Assembly (NCBI RefSeq): GCF_008364845.1
Contig: NZ_VTTP01000003.1
Coordinates: 124,001 to 188,000, forward strand
Origin: Actinotalea subterranea
GTDB lineage: Bacteria; Actinomycetota; Actinomycetes; Actinomycetales; Cellulomonadaceae
DNA length: 64,000 nt
Reading direction: 5' to 3'
Part shown: piece by piece, positions 1 to 7,103 of the stretch
How the letters are laid out: the number at the start of each line of letters is the position of its first letter
Numbering within the stretch: the stretch's first letter is position 1
Program-made: the position numbers and the translations under genes
The notes under the pieces: model-generated
Database searches by the model: none
Seen by the model: only the letters and a program-made list of their open reading frames with translations
What the model was told of the DNA's origin: nothing

Positions 1-367
1 CGGGCTGGTCGCGGTCGGCGCGCTCACCGTCGGGGAGCGGCTGCCCGCGTCGCGGGACCTCGCCCGCGACCTCGGCGTCGCCGTCGGCACCGTGCAGCGG
101 GCCTACCGCGAGCTCGAGGCCGCCGGCGTCGTGACGTCCCGGCGCCGCACGGGCACGGTCGTGGCCGGGCTTGCCGTGGCGGGGCCGGACCCCGGGCCGG
201 CGGACCCCGGCGCGCCCCGCGCCGGGGACGCGGGACCCCTCGACGACCTGCTCGAGGACGTCGCTGCGCTCGTCGCGCGTGCACGCGCTGGCGGGCTGGG
301 CGACGGCGAGCTGCTCGCGCTCGTGCGCGGCGCGCAGGCGGGGTGGGGTGACGCCGGAGGGCAGTGA
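1..367 (+). CDS. GntR-family (YtrA-like) transcriptional regulator, C-terminal part
   Basis: The gene enters from the left edge, with its first complete codon at base 2, and ends in TGA at 365-367. The visible protein starts inside a winged-helix DNA-binding domain: the segments [16 protein letters not shown] and [16 protein letters not shown] are the recognition-helix and wing pattern of GntR proteins. About 65 further residues follow, rich in Ala, Asp and Gly, ending in an amphipathic segment ([19 protein letters not shown]). The lack of a large effector domain fits the short YtrA subfamily, whose members usually repress a neighbouring ABC transporter. No such transporter is visible downstream. 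The family call is firm; target and ligand are unknown. Confidence 0.85.
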   Translation, partial: GLVAVGALTVGERLPASRDLARDLGVAVGTVQRAYRELEAAGVVTSRRRTGTVVAGLAVAGPDPGPADPGAPRAGDAGPLDDLLEDVAALVARARAGGLGDGELLALVRGAQAGWGDAGGQ

Positions 368-507
368 ACGTTGCCGGCGCGACGTTCCTCGCCACCGCAC
401 TCAGAGCAGAAGAAGGCGCCATGGAGGTCGTGCAAGCCAGCGACCTGTCGGACGGCGACGAGAGAGCAGTCCAGATCCTCACTAACCACCGGTTGTCCGC
501 GACATGA
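364..507 (+). CDS. 47-residue ORF coupled to the GntR gene, possibly a truncated gene
   Basis: A GTG at 364-366 overlaps the GntR stop codon (GTGA) and opens a 47-codon frame ending at TGA 505-507. The product begins [20 protein letters not shown] and continues with an acidic stretch ([15 protein letters not shown]). The four-base overlap is the same coupling seen in the operons of this window, which supports translation. The product is too short to assign. Codon use is less GC-biased than in neighbouring genes, with AGA codons and GAAGAA and GAGAGA runs. One reading is the head of an operon partner whose remainder was lost by rearrangement; chance is the alternative. Confidence 0.3.
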   Translation: MNVAGATFLATALRAEEGAMEVVQASDLSDGDERAVQILTNHRLSAT

Positions 508-581
508 GGAGCGAACCGGCCCGGCTATCGAGCACAGCGACCGGACCGGCTCGCCGACACTGCGTGACGCGGCTGCGGGGT

Positions 582-635
582 TCGACGCCCGGCAGCCGTC
601 AGGGTTCGCAGGGCTCGACGCCCGGCAACCGTCAG
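582..635. repeat. Short direct repeat at the end of the DoxX gene
   Basis: Two copies of a 21-base sequence (TCGACGCCCGGCARCCGTCAG, one mismatch) lie at 582-602 and 615-635, 33 bases apart. The second copy overlaps the DoxX stop codon. They may be a local duplication or part of a 3-prime structure. The rest of 508-631 shows no gene. Confidence 0.5.
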
Positions 636-1003
636 AAGGCGTAGGGACCGAATCGGCCCCAGGCCACGAACAGCGCGAGCGCGAGCAGGACGACGTTGAC
701 CGCGATCATCGGCCTCTCGCCGCGCCTGCCGTGGGTGACGATCGCGCCGACCATCACGACCGCCAGACCGACCGCAGCGAGCGGGGTCAGCACCTGGGCG
801 ATCCCGGTCAGTGCAGGCAGGACTAGACCGAGGGCGCCGAGGACCTCGACCGCCCCGATGAGCTTGATCGAGGTGGGGCTGAAGCTCTCGGCCCACGCCA
901 GCAACGTGACGAGCTTCTCCTTGGGCTGAGTCAGCTTCATGGCCCCGGCACCGAGGAAGGCGACGGCGAGCAGGGCCTGGACGATCCACAGAGCGATGTT
1001 CAC
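632..1003 (-). CDS. DoxX-family membrane protein
   Basis: Predicted 123-residue protein with four hydrophobic segments, as in DoxX proteins: the N-terminal IALWIVQALLAVAFLGAGAMKL, a second around LIGAVEVLGALGLVLPAL, a third LTPLAAVGLAVVMVGAIV and a C-terminal VVLLALALFVAWG. The FLGAGAMKLTQP region is typical of the family. DoxX proteins act in the membrane and are often tied to redox stress or electron transfer, but their biochemistry is poorly defined. I chose the GTG at 1003 because GAAGGAG lies just upstream; a GTG 21 bases earlier has no such site. The gene is divergent from a MarR gene, so control by that regulator is a natural inference. Confidence 0.8.
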   Translation of the reverse strand: MNIALWIVQALLAVAFLGAGAMKLTQPKEKLVTLLAWAESFSPTSIKLIGAVEVLGALGLVLPALTGIAQVLTPLAAVGLAVVMVGAIVTHGRRGERPMIAVNVVLLALALFVAWGRFGPYAF

Positions 1004-1039
1004 AAGGACTCCTTCGGGGGGCACGCCGAGGCCGGCTTT

Positions 1040-1092
1040 GTTGCCGCGGAAAGCAACCTTGTCCGGCTTTCACTTGCCGTGTCAAGTAGTCT
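1040..1092. promoter_or_regulatory. DoxX/MarR divergent promoter with nested palindromes
   Basis: Three short inverted repeats lie in this interval: GTTGC/GCAAC (1040-1044 and 1053-1057), AAAGC/GCTTT (1050-1054 and 1066-1070) and ACTTG/CAAGT (1072-1076 and 1083-1087). The last contains TTGACA on the minus strand, a good -35 for the DoxX direction. It also abuts TAGTCT (1087-1092), a -10 hexamer six bases before the MarR start. A MarR dimer bound at 1072-1087 would block both promoters. Confidence 0.5.
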
Positions 1093-1098
1093 GAGTCC

Positions 1099-1602
1099 AT
1101 GAGCGCGACGGAGCCCCGGTGGCTCGACGAGGAGCAGACCAAGGCGTGGATCGCACTGTCCGCCGTGCTGGTCGAGCTGCCCACAGCCCTGGACGCCCAG
1201 CTCCAGCGCGACTCCGGGATCAGCCACGTCGACTACCAGGTGCTCTCGTGGCTGTCGATGACCCCGGGCCGCGCCGCGCGCATGAGCCAGATCGCCGAGA
1301 TGGCCAAGGTCAGCCTCTCCCACCTGTCACGCATCGCCGCCCGCCTCGAGCGGCAGGGCTGGCTCCGACGCACCCCCGACCCCCACGACGGCCGAGCCAC
1401 CCTCGCGGTGCTCACCGAGGCCGGGTGGGACAAGGTCGTGGCCGCCGCACCCGGCCACGTCGAGGAGGTGCAGCGTCTGGTCTTCGACAACCTCACGCCC
1501 GCGCAGGTCCGCCAGCTCGAGAGCATCGGGCACCGCGTGCTCAACGGCGTGCGCCCCGGCTTCTCCCTGCGGCTCCCCACCGCGTCCCCCCCGGCGGACT
1601 GA
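1099..1602 (+). CDS. MarR-family transcriptional regulator
   Basis: A 167-residue protein of usual MarR length. It has an N-terminal dimerisation helix (TKAWIALSAVLVELPTALDAQLQRD), a winged helix-turn-helix around residues 45-105 (MSQIAEMAKVSLSHLSRIAARLERQGWL) and the beta-wing signature RRTPDPHDGRATLAVLTEAG, whose DxR core is diagnostic. MarR proteins bind palindromes as dimers and are released by phenolic or oxidising ligands. The gene is divergent from doxX and about 95 bases away. TAGTCT stands exactly six bases before the ATG with no Shine-Dalgarno site, so the mRNA is probably leaderless. The ligand cannot be inferred. Confidence 0.9.
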   Translation: MSATEPRWLDEEQTKAWIALSAVLVELPTALDAQLQRDSGISHVDYQVLSWLSMTPGRAARMSQIAEMAKVSLSHLSRIAARLERQGWLRRTPDPHDGRATLAVLTEAGWDKVVAAAPGHVEEVQRLVFDNLTPAQVRQLESIGHRVLNGVRPGFSLRLPTASPPAD

Positions 1603-1625
1603 GCCGGACAGGCGGCGAACGGACG

Positions 1626-2681
1626 TCAGGCGTCCGGGAGCACCGGCCGACCGCCCTCCCAGGTCAGCGGGAGCACGTTCATCGCACGGTAGGTGGTCGA
1701 GCCGTACCAGGAGTGGAAGACGAGCCGGTCCTCGCCGTCCGGGCCGGCGACGACGTCCTGGCCGCCGGGCCCCGCGTACCTGCCCTCGAAGGTGTCGGTG
1801 GTGAACAGCGGCTCGGGAGCCTTCGTGTACGGGCCGAGCACCGACGTCGCAGTGGCGTAGCCGATCGCGTACGCGGGCCCGCCGTAGTCGTTCGCCGAGT
1901 AGAGCAGCACGTACGTCCCGTCCCGCTCGACGAGCGTCGGCGCCTCGACCAGGCTCCCCTCCCACGGCTGGTCCTGCTGCACGAGGCGCACCGGTTCACC
2001 GGCGAGGGCGGTGCCGTCGGCCGAGAGCGGCGCGAGCTGAAGCCACGTGTCCAGCCCGCAGCAGTTGCCGTCGTTCTTCCACAGCAGGTACCGGGTGCCG
2101 TCGGCGTCGGTGAAGGTCGACGCGTCGATCGCGCCGCCCTCGGCGTCGGGGCACACGAGCATCTGCTCGCCGACCGCCACGAACGGCCCCTCGGGCGAGT
2201 CCGCGAGCGCGACGCCGATGCACTGCGCCGTCGGGCGGAAGCTCGTCGCGGTGAAGTAGAGGGCGAAGCGGCCGTCCTCGAGCCGTGTGACCTCGGGCGC
2301 CCACGTCTTGCCCGGGATGACCCACGTCGGCAGGTCGGGCATCGCGTCGGGCAGCTCCTCCCAGGTCACCAGGTCCGCGGACCGGGCCACGCGCACGTTG
2401 CGCGAGTTCCCGTTGGTCGCGTACGCGTACCAGGTGCCGTCGACCTCGAGGACGTCGGGGTCGGGGAAGTCCGTGTCGATCACAGGGTTGGCGTCGTGGA
2501 CGCCTCCCGCTCCGGACTCCCCGTCCGCGCCGTCGTCGTCGCCGCCGTCCTCATCCGGGGACGCCGAGCCGCTCGGCCCGGGGCTCGACACCCCGTCCCC
2601 CGCCGGTCCCCCCGTGCACCCGGTGAGGAGGAACGCGATCGCGGCGACGACGGCGCCGGTCCCGCGGGCCCGGGCGCTCAC
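1626..2681 (-). CDS. GH43 glycosidase lipoprotein (arabinan or xylan type)
   Basis: A 351-residue protein with a lipoprotein signal (AFLLTGC, lipidated Cys22) and an acidic Gly/Asp/Ser linker to about residue 60. A five-bladed beta-propeller of family GH43 follows. The family's catalytic triad is visible: base Asp74 in DFPDPDV, pKa-modulating Asp186 in GGAIDAS and acid Glu246 in SLVEAPT. It should sit on the outer face of the membrane and cut arabinose- or xylose-containing oligosaccharides. The GTG start overlaps the upstream permease stop (GTGA), making it the last gene of the importer operon, so products may be taken up directly. Exact specificity cannot be told by eye. Confidence 0.9.
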   Translation of the reverse strand: MSARARGTGAVVAAIAFLLTGCTGGPAGDGVSSPGPSGSASPDEDGGDDDGADGESGAGGVHDANPVIDTDFPDPDVLEVDGTWYAYATNGNSRNVRVARSADLVTWEELPDAMPDLPTWVIPGKTWAPEVTRLEDGRFALYFTATSFRPTAQCIGVALADSPEGPFVAVGEQMLVCPDAEGGAIDASTFTDADGTRYLLWKNDGNCCGLDTWLQLAPLSADGTALAGEPVRLVQQDQPWEGSLVEAPTLVERDGTYVLLYSANDYGGPAYAIGYATATSVLGPYTKAPEPLFTTDTFEGRYAGPGGQDVVAGPDGEDRLVFHSWYGSTTYRAMNVLPLTWEGGRPVLPDA

Positions 2682-3508
2682 CCCTTGAGCCCCGAGCGTG
2701 AGACGCCCTCGATGATGAACCGCTGCAGGAACGCGAACAGCACGAGCACCGGCACGCTGGCGATCACGGCGCCCGCCATGAGCAGGTCGTACCGCACCGC
2801 GTTGGCGGACTGCAGCGTCGACAGCCCCGCGGGGAGCGTCTGCATCTCAGGGCTGAACAGCACGTACACGGGCCACAGGAAGTCGTTCCAGTTGGTCAGC
2901 AGGGCGAGCAGCGCGAGGGTCGCGAGCGCCGGCCGGGACAGCGGCAGGAGCACGCGCAGGAAGATCTGCCACGCGTTGGCGCCGTCCAGGCGTGCGGCCT
3001 CCTCGAGCTCGGCGGGGATGCTGAGGAAGAACTGGCGCAGGAAGAACACGCCGAACGCCGACGCGGCGGTCGGGACGATCACGGCGGCCAGGGTGTTGAG
3101 CCAGCCGAGCTCACCGACGACGAGGTAGTTGGGGATGATGAGGATCACGGGCGGCACGAACAGGGTCGCGATGATGGCGCCGAACACCAGACCGCGGCCG
3201 CGGAACTCCATGCGCGCGAGGGCGTAGGCGGCCATGGCCGCGGTCCCGACGACGAGCGCCGAGTTCGCGAGTGCCGCGACGAGGCTGTTGGCGAACCACC
3301 GGAGCACGGGTGTGCCGCGCGCCGTGAGGATCGACTCGTACGCCTGCGTGGAGAACGGGTCGGGGATCCAGGACGGGGGGATGCCACCGGCGTCGCCGCG
3401 CGTCTTGAAGGACGTGACGACCATGAACACGAGCGGGCTCAGGAACAGCAGCCCGAGCAGGACGAGGAGCGTGTAGCGGACCACCTGGCCCGCGGTGCCG
3501 GCCCTCAT
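2678..3508 (-). CDS. Carbohydrate ABC transporter permease (MalG/CUT1 type)
   Basis: A 276-residue inner-membrane protein with six hydrophobic segments, starting YTLLVLLGLLFLSPLVFMVV. The cytoplasmic EAA loop is clear (ELEEAARLDGANAWQIFLRVLLPLSRPA), which docks the ATPase. The ending VSRSGLKG is typical of MalG-like subunits. The ATG at 3506-3508 overlaps the stop of the partner permease by four bases, so the longer frames running through this region are not real. It forms the heterodimeric channel with the next gene upstream and takes sugar from the lipoprotein encoded at the head of the operon. No ATPase gene is present; a shared MsiK-like subunit elsewhere is likely. Confidence 0.93.
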   Translation of the reverse strand: MRAGTAGQVVRYTLLVLLGLLFLSPLVFMVVTSFKTRGDAGGIPPSWIPDPFSTQAYESILTARGTPVLRWFANSLVAALANSALVVGTAAMAAYALARMEFRGRGLVFGAIIATLFVPPVILIIPNYLVVGELGWLNTLAAVIVPTAASAFGVFFLRQFFLSIPAELEEAARLDGANAWQIFLRVLLPLSRPALATLALLALLTNWNDFLWPVYVLFSPEMQTLPAGLSTLQSANAVRYDLLMAGAVIASVPVLVLFAFLQRFIIEGVSRSGLKG

Positions 3509-4470
3509 CGGGTCCTCCTCTCGCGGAAGAGCCAGAAGATCGCGACGGACAGCACCATGAGCACCGCCGTGAGCACGTAGCTCATCGCCGCAGCGCTGCC
3601 CATCTGGTAGTTGCGCAGACCCGTCTCGGCGATCTGGTAGATCGCGGTGCGGGTCTCGCGGCCGGGACCGCCCTGGGTGATCAGGTAGGACTGCCCGAAC
3701 ATGTTCGCCGAGGCGAGGATCGTGATCATCGTGACGAAGGCGAGCACGGGACGCAGGCCCGGCACCGTGACGTTCCAGAACTGCTGCCAGGCGTTCGCGC
3801 CGTCCACGCGCGCCGCCTCGTAGAGCTCGCGCGGGATGTCCTGGAGCGCGGCGAGGTAGATGACGGAGTTGTACCCGAGCGTCCACCAGACGGTGACGCC
3901 GACGAGCGCGACCCACGCGGCGGGCAGCGACGTCGTCCACGCCGTGTCGTCGGGCAGCCCGAGCCGGCCGAGGTAGTAGTTGATGAGGCCGATGTTGTTG
4001 TCGAGCAGGTAGCGCCACAGCACGGCGACGACGGCGACGCCCAGCACGTACGGCGCGAAGAACACGGCGCGGAACAGGTTGCGCCCCCGGAACCGCTGGT
4101 TCATCACGAGGGCGACCAGCAGCGGCACGACGAGCAGCAGCGGGACGCTGAAGAGCGTGAAGACCCCGGTCGCACGCATCGACCGCCAGAACGACTCGTA
4201 GGAGATGGACTCGGGGTCGAACAGGTCGCGGTAGTTGTCCAGGCCCACGAAGGGCTTGCCGGGCAGCGTGAAGTCCCACTGGTGCAGGCTGATCCACGCG
4301 CCGAGCACCACGGGCAGGATCACGAACGTGACGAAGAGCGCGAGGTAGGGGGCCAGGAAGAGCCAGGGCGTGGCCTTCCCGTGCCGCGGGACGCCACGCC
4401 GCGGCGCGCCCCGGCCGGCGGCCCCCACGGCCAGGCCGGCCGGGGGCGCCGCGACGGGCGTCGACGTCAT
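3505..4470 (-). CDS. Carbohydrate ABC transporter permease (MalF/CUT1 type)
   Basis: A 321-residue integral membrane protein. It has a Gly/Ala/Arg-rich cytoplasmic N-terminus of about 45 residues, then six hydrophobic segments beginning WLFLAPYLALFVTFVILPVV. The EAA motif is ELYEAARVDGANAWQQFWNVTVPGL. It pairs with the MalG-type subunit downstream (ATGA overlap at 3505-3508). The ATG at 4468-4470 lies one base after the stop codon of the binding protein, and MTSTPVAAPP is the natural N-terminus. CUT1 importers carry oligosaccharides, and the flanking GH43 and GH2 genes point to plant-wall oligomers. Confidence 0.93.
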   Translation of the reverse strand: MTSTPVAAPPAGLAVGAAGRGAPRRGVPRHGKATPWLFLAPYLALFVTFVILPVVLGAWISLHQWDFTLPGKPFVGLDNYRDLFDPESISYESFWRSMRATGVFTLFSVPLLLVVPLLVALVMNQRFRGRNLFRAVFFAPYVLGVAVVAVLWRYLLDNNIGLINYYLGRLGLPDDTAWTTSLPAAWVALVGVTVWWTLGYNSVIYLAALQDIPRELYEAARVDGANAWQQFWNVTVPGLRPVLAFVTMITILASANMFGQSYLITQGGPGRETRTAIYQIAETGLRNYQMGSAAAMSYVLTAVLMVLSVAIFWLFRERRTR

Positions 4471-4471
4471 C

Positions 4472-5821
4472 TCAGCCCCCGAAGCTCTCGAGGTTGCGGG
4501 CCATGAGCTCGGTCGCCTGCTCGGCCGCACCGGTGAGCGCGGCGGCGGGTTCCTGTGCGCCGAGGGTCGCGTCGGCGACGGCCGGCTCGAGCGCCTCGGC
4601 CTGCACCGAGCCGAGGCCCGGGACGGGCGGCAGGAACCGCATCTGGTCGATCTGCTCGGCGATCGGCTGCTGTGCCGCGCCGTCGAGCACACCGCTGTCC
4701 CGCACCGACTGGCGCGCCGGGATCATCCCGGAGCCCGCCCAGTCGCCCGAGTGCTCGCTCATCCAGGCGATGAAGACCTGCGCGGCCTGGTACTTGTCGC
4801 CGTCCTCGGTCGCCTGCTTGGTGATGAAGAAGTTGTGGGAGTTGGCCCAGACCGCGGTCTCGTCGCCGATGGTCGGGACCGGCGCGAGGGCGAACGGCGT
4901 GCCCGAGTCCGTCAGGTCGTTGATCTGCCAGATGCCGTCCCAGGTGATCGACGTCTCGCCGTTCTTGAACGCGACGTACTGGGAGTCGATCGCGACGTCG
5001 CTGGGGCTGTAGCCGCCGTCGATGATCGACCGCTGCCACTCGAGCGCCTCGACGCCCTCGGCCGAGTCGAACAGCGCCTCCGCGCCGTCCTCCGAGTACG
5101 GCTCACCGCCGTTCTGCCACAGGAGCGAGAGGAACATGAGGTGGCTCGGCCACAGCGACGGCATCCAGAACGGCGTCTCGTAGCCGGCGGCCTTCAGGGC
5201 GTCCAGGGCGGCCATGAAGGACTCGGCGTCGGTCGGTGGCTCGGTGATGCCCGCGGCCGCGAAGTGCTCGGTGTTGTAGTACATCGCGAGCGAGTGGACG
5301 TCGAGCGGGATGCCGTACCGCTTGCCCTCGTAGACGCCCGCGTCCCACACCTCGGCGGTGAAGTCGTCGGCGCTCAGCTCGAGGTTCTCGGCGAGCTCGT
5401 CGACGGGGACGATGACGTTGCGCGCGGCGTTCGTCGCGAGCTGGTCGAGGTGCATGACGCCCACGTCCGGGCCCTCGCCCGCCTGCACGGCGGCGGGGAC
5501 GCGCTGGTAGAAGTCGGACCACTGGATCGTGTTGGGGACCACGGTGATGTTCTCGTGCTCCTCGTTGAACTGGTCGACGAGCTCCTGCATGAACGGGCCG
5601 TCGCCGCCCGTGAAGCCGTTCCAGTACGCGAGCTCGACCTCGGGGCCCGTGTACTCGCCCGTGAACTCGGCGGCGTCCTCGGCGCCGCCCTCCGCGGCCT
5701 CCTCGGGGGTCATGCCGCCGCCGCACGCGGCGAGCGCGAGCGCGGCGGTCACTGTCAGCGCGCCGGCGGTAAGCCTGCGCGGTCGGGGGATCCCGGCGTG
5801 CCGGGAGGGTGCGGTTCTCAT
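4472..5821 (-). CDS. Sugar-binding lipoprotein of ABC importer
   Basis: A 449-residue extracellular solute-binding protein of the bacterial family 1 type. The signal peptide ends in the lipobox LALAACGGG. The mature protein starts with an acidic linker, then the two-lobed fold recognisable from VELAYWNGFTGGDGPFMQELVDQFNEEH, the YNTEHFAAAGITEPP segment and the aromatic-rich DGIWQINDL region. AGGAG lies six to seven bases before the ATG. It is the first gene of a four-gene operon (binding protein, two permeases, GH43). Upstream lies a region with three LacI-type operator repeats shared with the divergent regulator gene, so repression lifted by an arabinan- or xylan-derived sugar is likely. Confidence 0.93.
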   Translation of the reverse strand: MRTAPSRHAGIPRPRRLTAGALTVTAALALAACGGGMTPEEAAEGGAEDAAEFTGEYTGPEVELAYWNGFTGGDGPFMQELVDQFNEEHENITVVPNTIQWSDFYQRVPAAVQAGEGPDVGVMHLDQLATNAARNVIVPVDELAENLELSADDFTAEVWDAGVYEGKRYGIPLDVHSLAMYYNTEHFAAAGITEPPTDAESFMAALDALKAAGYETPFWMPSLWPSHLMFLSLLWQNGGEPYSEDGAEALFDSAEGVEALEWQRSIIDGGYSPSDVAIDSQYVAFKNGETSITWDGIWQINDLTDSGTPFALAPVPTIGDETAVWANSHNFFITKQATEDGDKYQAAQVFIAWMSEHSGDWAGSGMIPARQSVRDSGVLDGAAQQPIAEQIDQMRFLPPVPGLGSVQAEALEPAVADATLGAQEPAAALTGAAEQATELMARNLESFGG

Positions 5822-5902
5822 CGTTGAGCTCCTCTGCGGTGAGGTCGGCCGGCTCGCCGCGGTGCGTGCCTGCCAGGGGACCCGGACAGACCTGTCGAAC
5901 GG

Positions 5903-5976
5903 CGGTAAACCTTGTACCGCAGTTCCTACCTCATCACGGTAAACCTTTACAAGGGTTCGTGGTAAACCTTGTATCG
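5903..5976. promoter_or_regulatory. Triple LacI-type operator between importer and regulator
   Basis: GGTAAACCTT occurs three times in one orientation, at 5904, 5938 and 5961. The first copy lies in CGGTA-AACCTTG-TACCG (arms 5903-5907 and 5915-5919). The second lies in GTAAA-CC-TTTAC (5939-5950). The third continues as GTATCG. Imperfect palindromes of this size are usual LacI-family sites. The cluster lies between the binding-protein start (5821) and the LacI start (6066) and can control both directions. Confidence 0.7.
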
Positions 5977-6065
5977 ATCCTGCCGATCTCAGTAGGGTCG
6001 CCCCGTCGCACCGGTCCCGCGACCGGAGACGGCGAACGTCCCGACGAGCAGCGAGGGAGGTGCCC

Positions 6066-7103
6066 GTGGCCCGCATCCGGCTTCAGGACGTCGCCGAGAT
6101 GGCAGGCGTGTCCATCAAGACCGTCTCGAACGTCGTCAACGGCAAGGGCACGATCACGCCGTCGACGCGCTCCAAGGTCGAGGACGCCCTGGCCCAGCTC
6201 CGGTACCGACCCAACGTCGCGGCCCGGCACCTGCGCCACGGCAACAGCGGCATGATCGCCGTCGCGCTCCCCGAGCTCACGCAGCCCTACTTCGCGGAGC
6301 TCGCGTCCGAGCTCGTGCGCGCCGCCAAGGCACGCGACCTCACGGTGCTGCTGAGCCAGACGGACGGGACGGCCGACGCCGAGCGGGCGATCAGCGACGG
6401 CATCGACATGCCCCTCATGGACGGCCTCATCCTCTCCCCTCTCGTCCTCGGCGCGAACGACCTGCGCCACCGCCTCGACGCCGGACCCCTCGTGCTCCTG
6501 GGCGAGCACGTGGGTGACGACTCCCTCTTCCCCCACGTCGCGATCGACAACCGGCAGGCGGCCCTCGCGGCGACCGCGCACCTCGCGTCCCTCGGCCGCC
6601 GCCGGATCGCCGCGATCGGCGCGAAGGTGCCCGGGCAGAACGCGACGCCCGCCGAGACCGCTGAGCTGCGGCTCGACGGGTACCGCGCAGCGCTCGCGGC
6701 GGCCGGACGCCCCGCGGTCCCCGAGCTCGTCGGCCACGTTCGCGACTTCCACCGGGCCGACGGCGCGGCCGCGATGCACGCGCTCCTCGACCTGCCCGAG
6801 CCGCCCGACGCCGTCTTCTGCTTCAACGACCTGCTCGCGCTCGGGGCACTGCGTGCGCTGCGCGACCGCGGCCTGACCGCACCGGCCGACGTCGCGGTCA
6901 TCGGCATCGACGACATCGAGGAAGGCAGGTTCAGCGCCCCGAGCCTGAGCACCGTCGCACCCGACAAGCGTGCGATCGCGGAGACCGCCGTCGACCTGCT
7001 CCTGCGCCTGCGCGCAGGAACCGAACCACACCCCGTCCACGCCGTGGTCGGGCACCGCGTGGTCCCGCGTGAGAGCACCCTCGGCCCCGGAGGCACCCCA
7101 TGA
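6066..7103 (+). CDS. LacI-family transcriptional regulator
   Basis: A 345-residue LacI-type repressor. The N-terminal helix-turn-helix and hinge are textbook: RIRLQDVAEMAGVSIKTVSNVVNGKG, then RPNVAARHLRHGNSG. From residue 60 a periplasmic-binding-protein-like effector domain follows, with the conserved FCFNDLLALGALRALRDRG and VIGIDDIEEGRFSAPSLSTV motifs. I chose GTG 6066 rather than GTG 6060 because GAGGGAGG then has proper spacing. It is divergent from the sugar importer and overlaps the downstream GH2 gene by four bases (ATGA). It most likely represses both units and itself through the three GGTAAACCTT sites. The inducer is unknown. Confidence 0.92.
   Translation: MARIRLQDVAEMAGVSIKTVSNVVNGKGTITPSTRSKVEDALAQLRYRPNVAARHLRHGNSGMIAVALPELTQPYFAELASELVRAAKARDLTVLLSQTDGTADAERAISDGIDMPLMDGLILSPLVLGANDLRHRLDAGPLVLLGEHVGDDSLFPHVAIDNRQAALAATAHLASLGRRRIAAIGAKVPGQNATPAETAELRLDGYRAALAAAGRPAVPELVGHVRDFHRADGAAAMHALLDLPEPPDAVFCFNDLLALGALRALRDRGLTAPADVAVIGIDDIEEGRFSAPSLSTVAPDKRAIAETAVDLLLRLRAGTEPHPVHAVVGHRVVPRESTLGPGGTP

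Noticed and set aside
103-489. Minus-strand ORF with CxxC ([10 protein letters not shown]) near the left edge
   Set aside because: It overlaps the supported GntR frame antisense and degenerates into Ser/Pro/Arg shadow sequence; the cysteine pair alone is not evidence of a zinc protein.
481-510. Possible IS481-type insertion sequence end
   Set aside because: The sequence CCGGTTGTCCGCGACATGA is suggestive, but I see no second terminal repeat, target duplication or transposase fragment.
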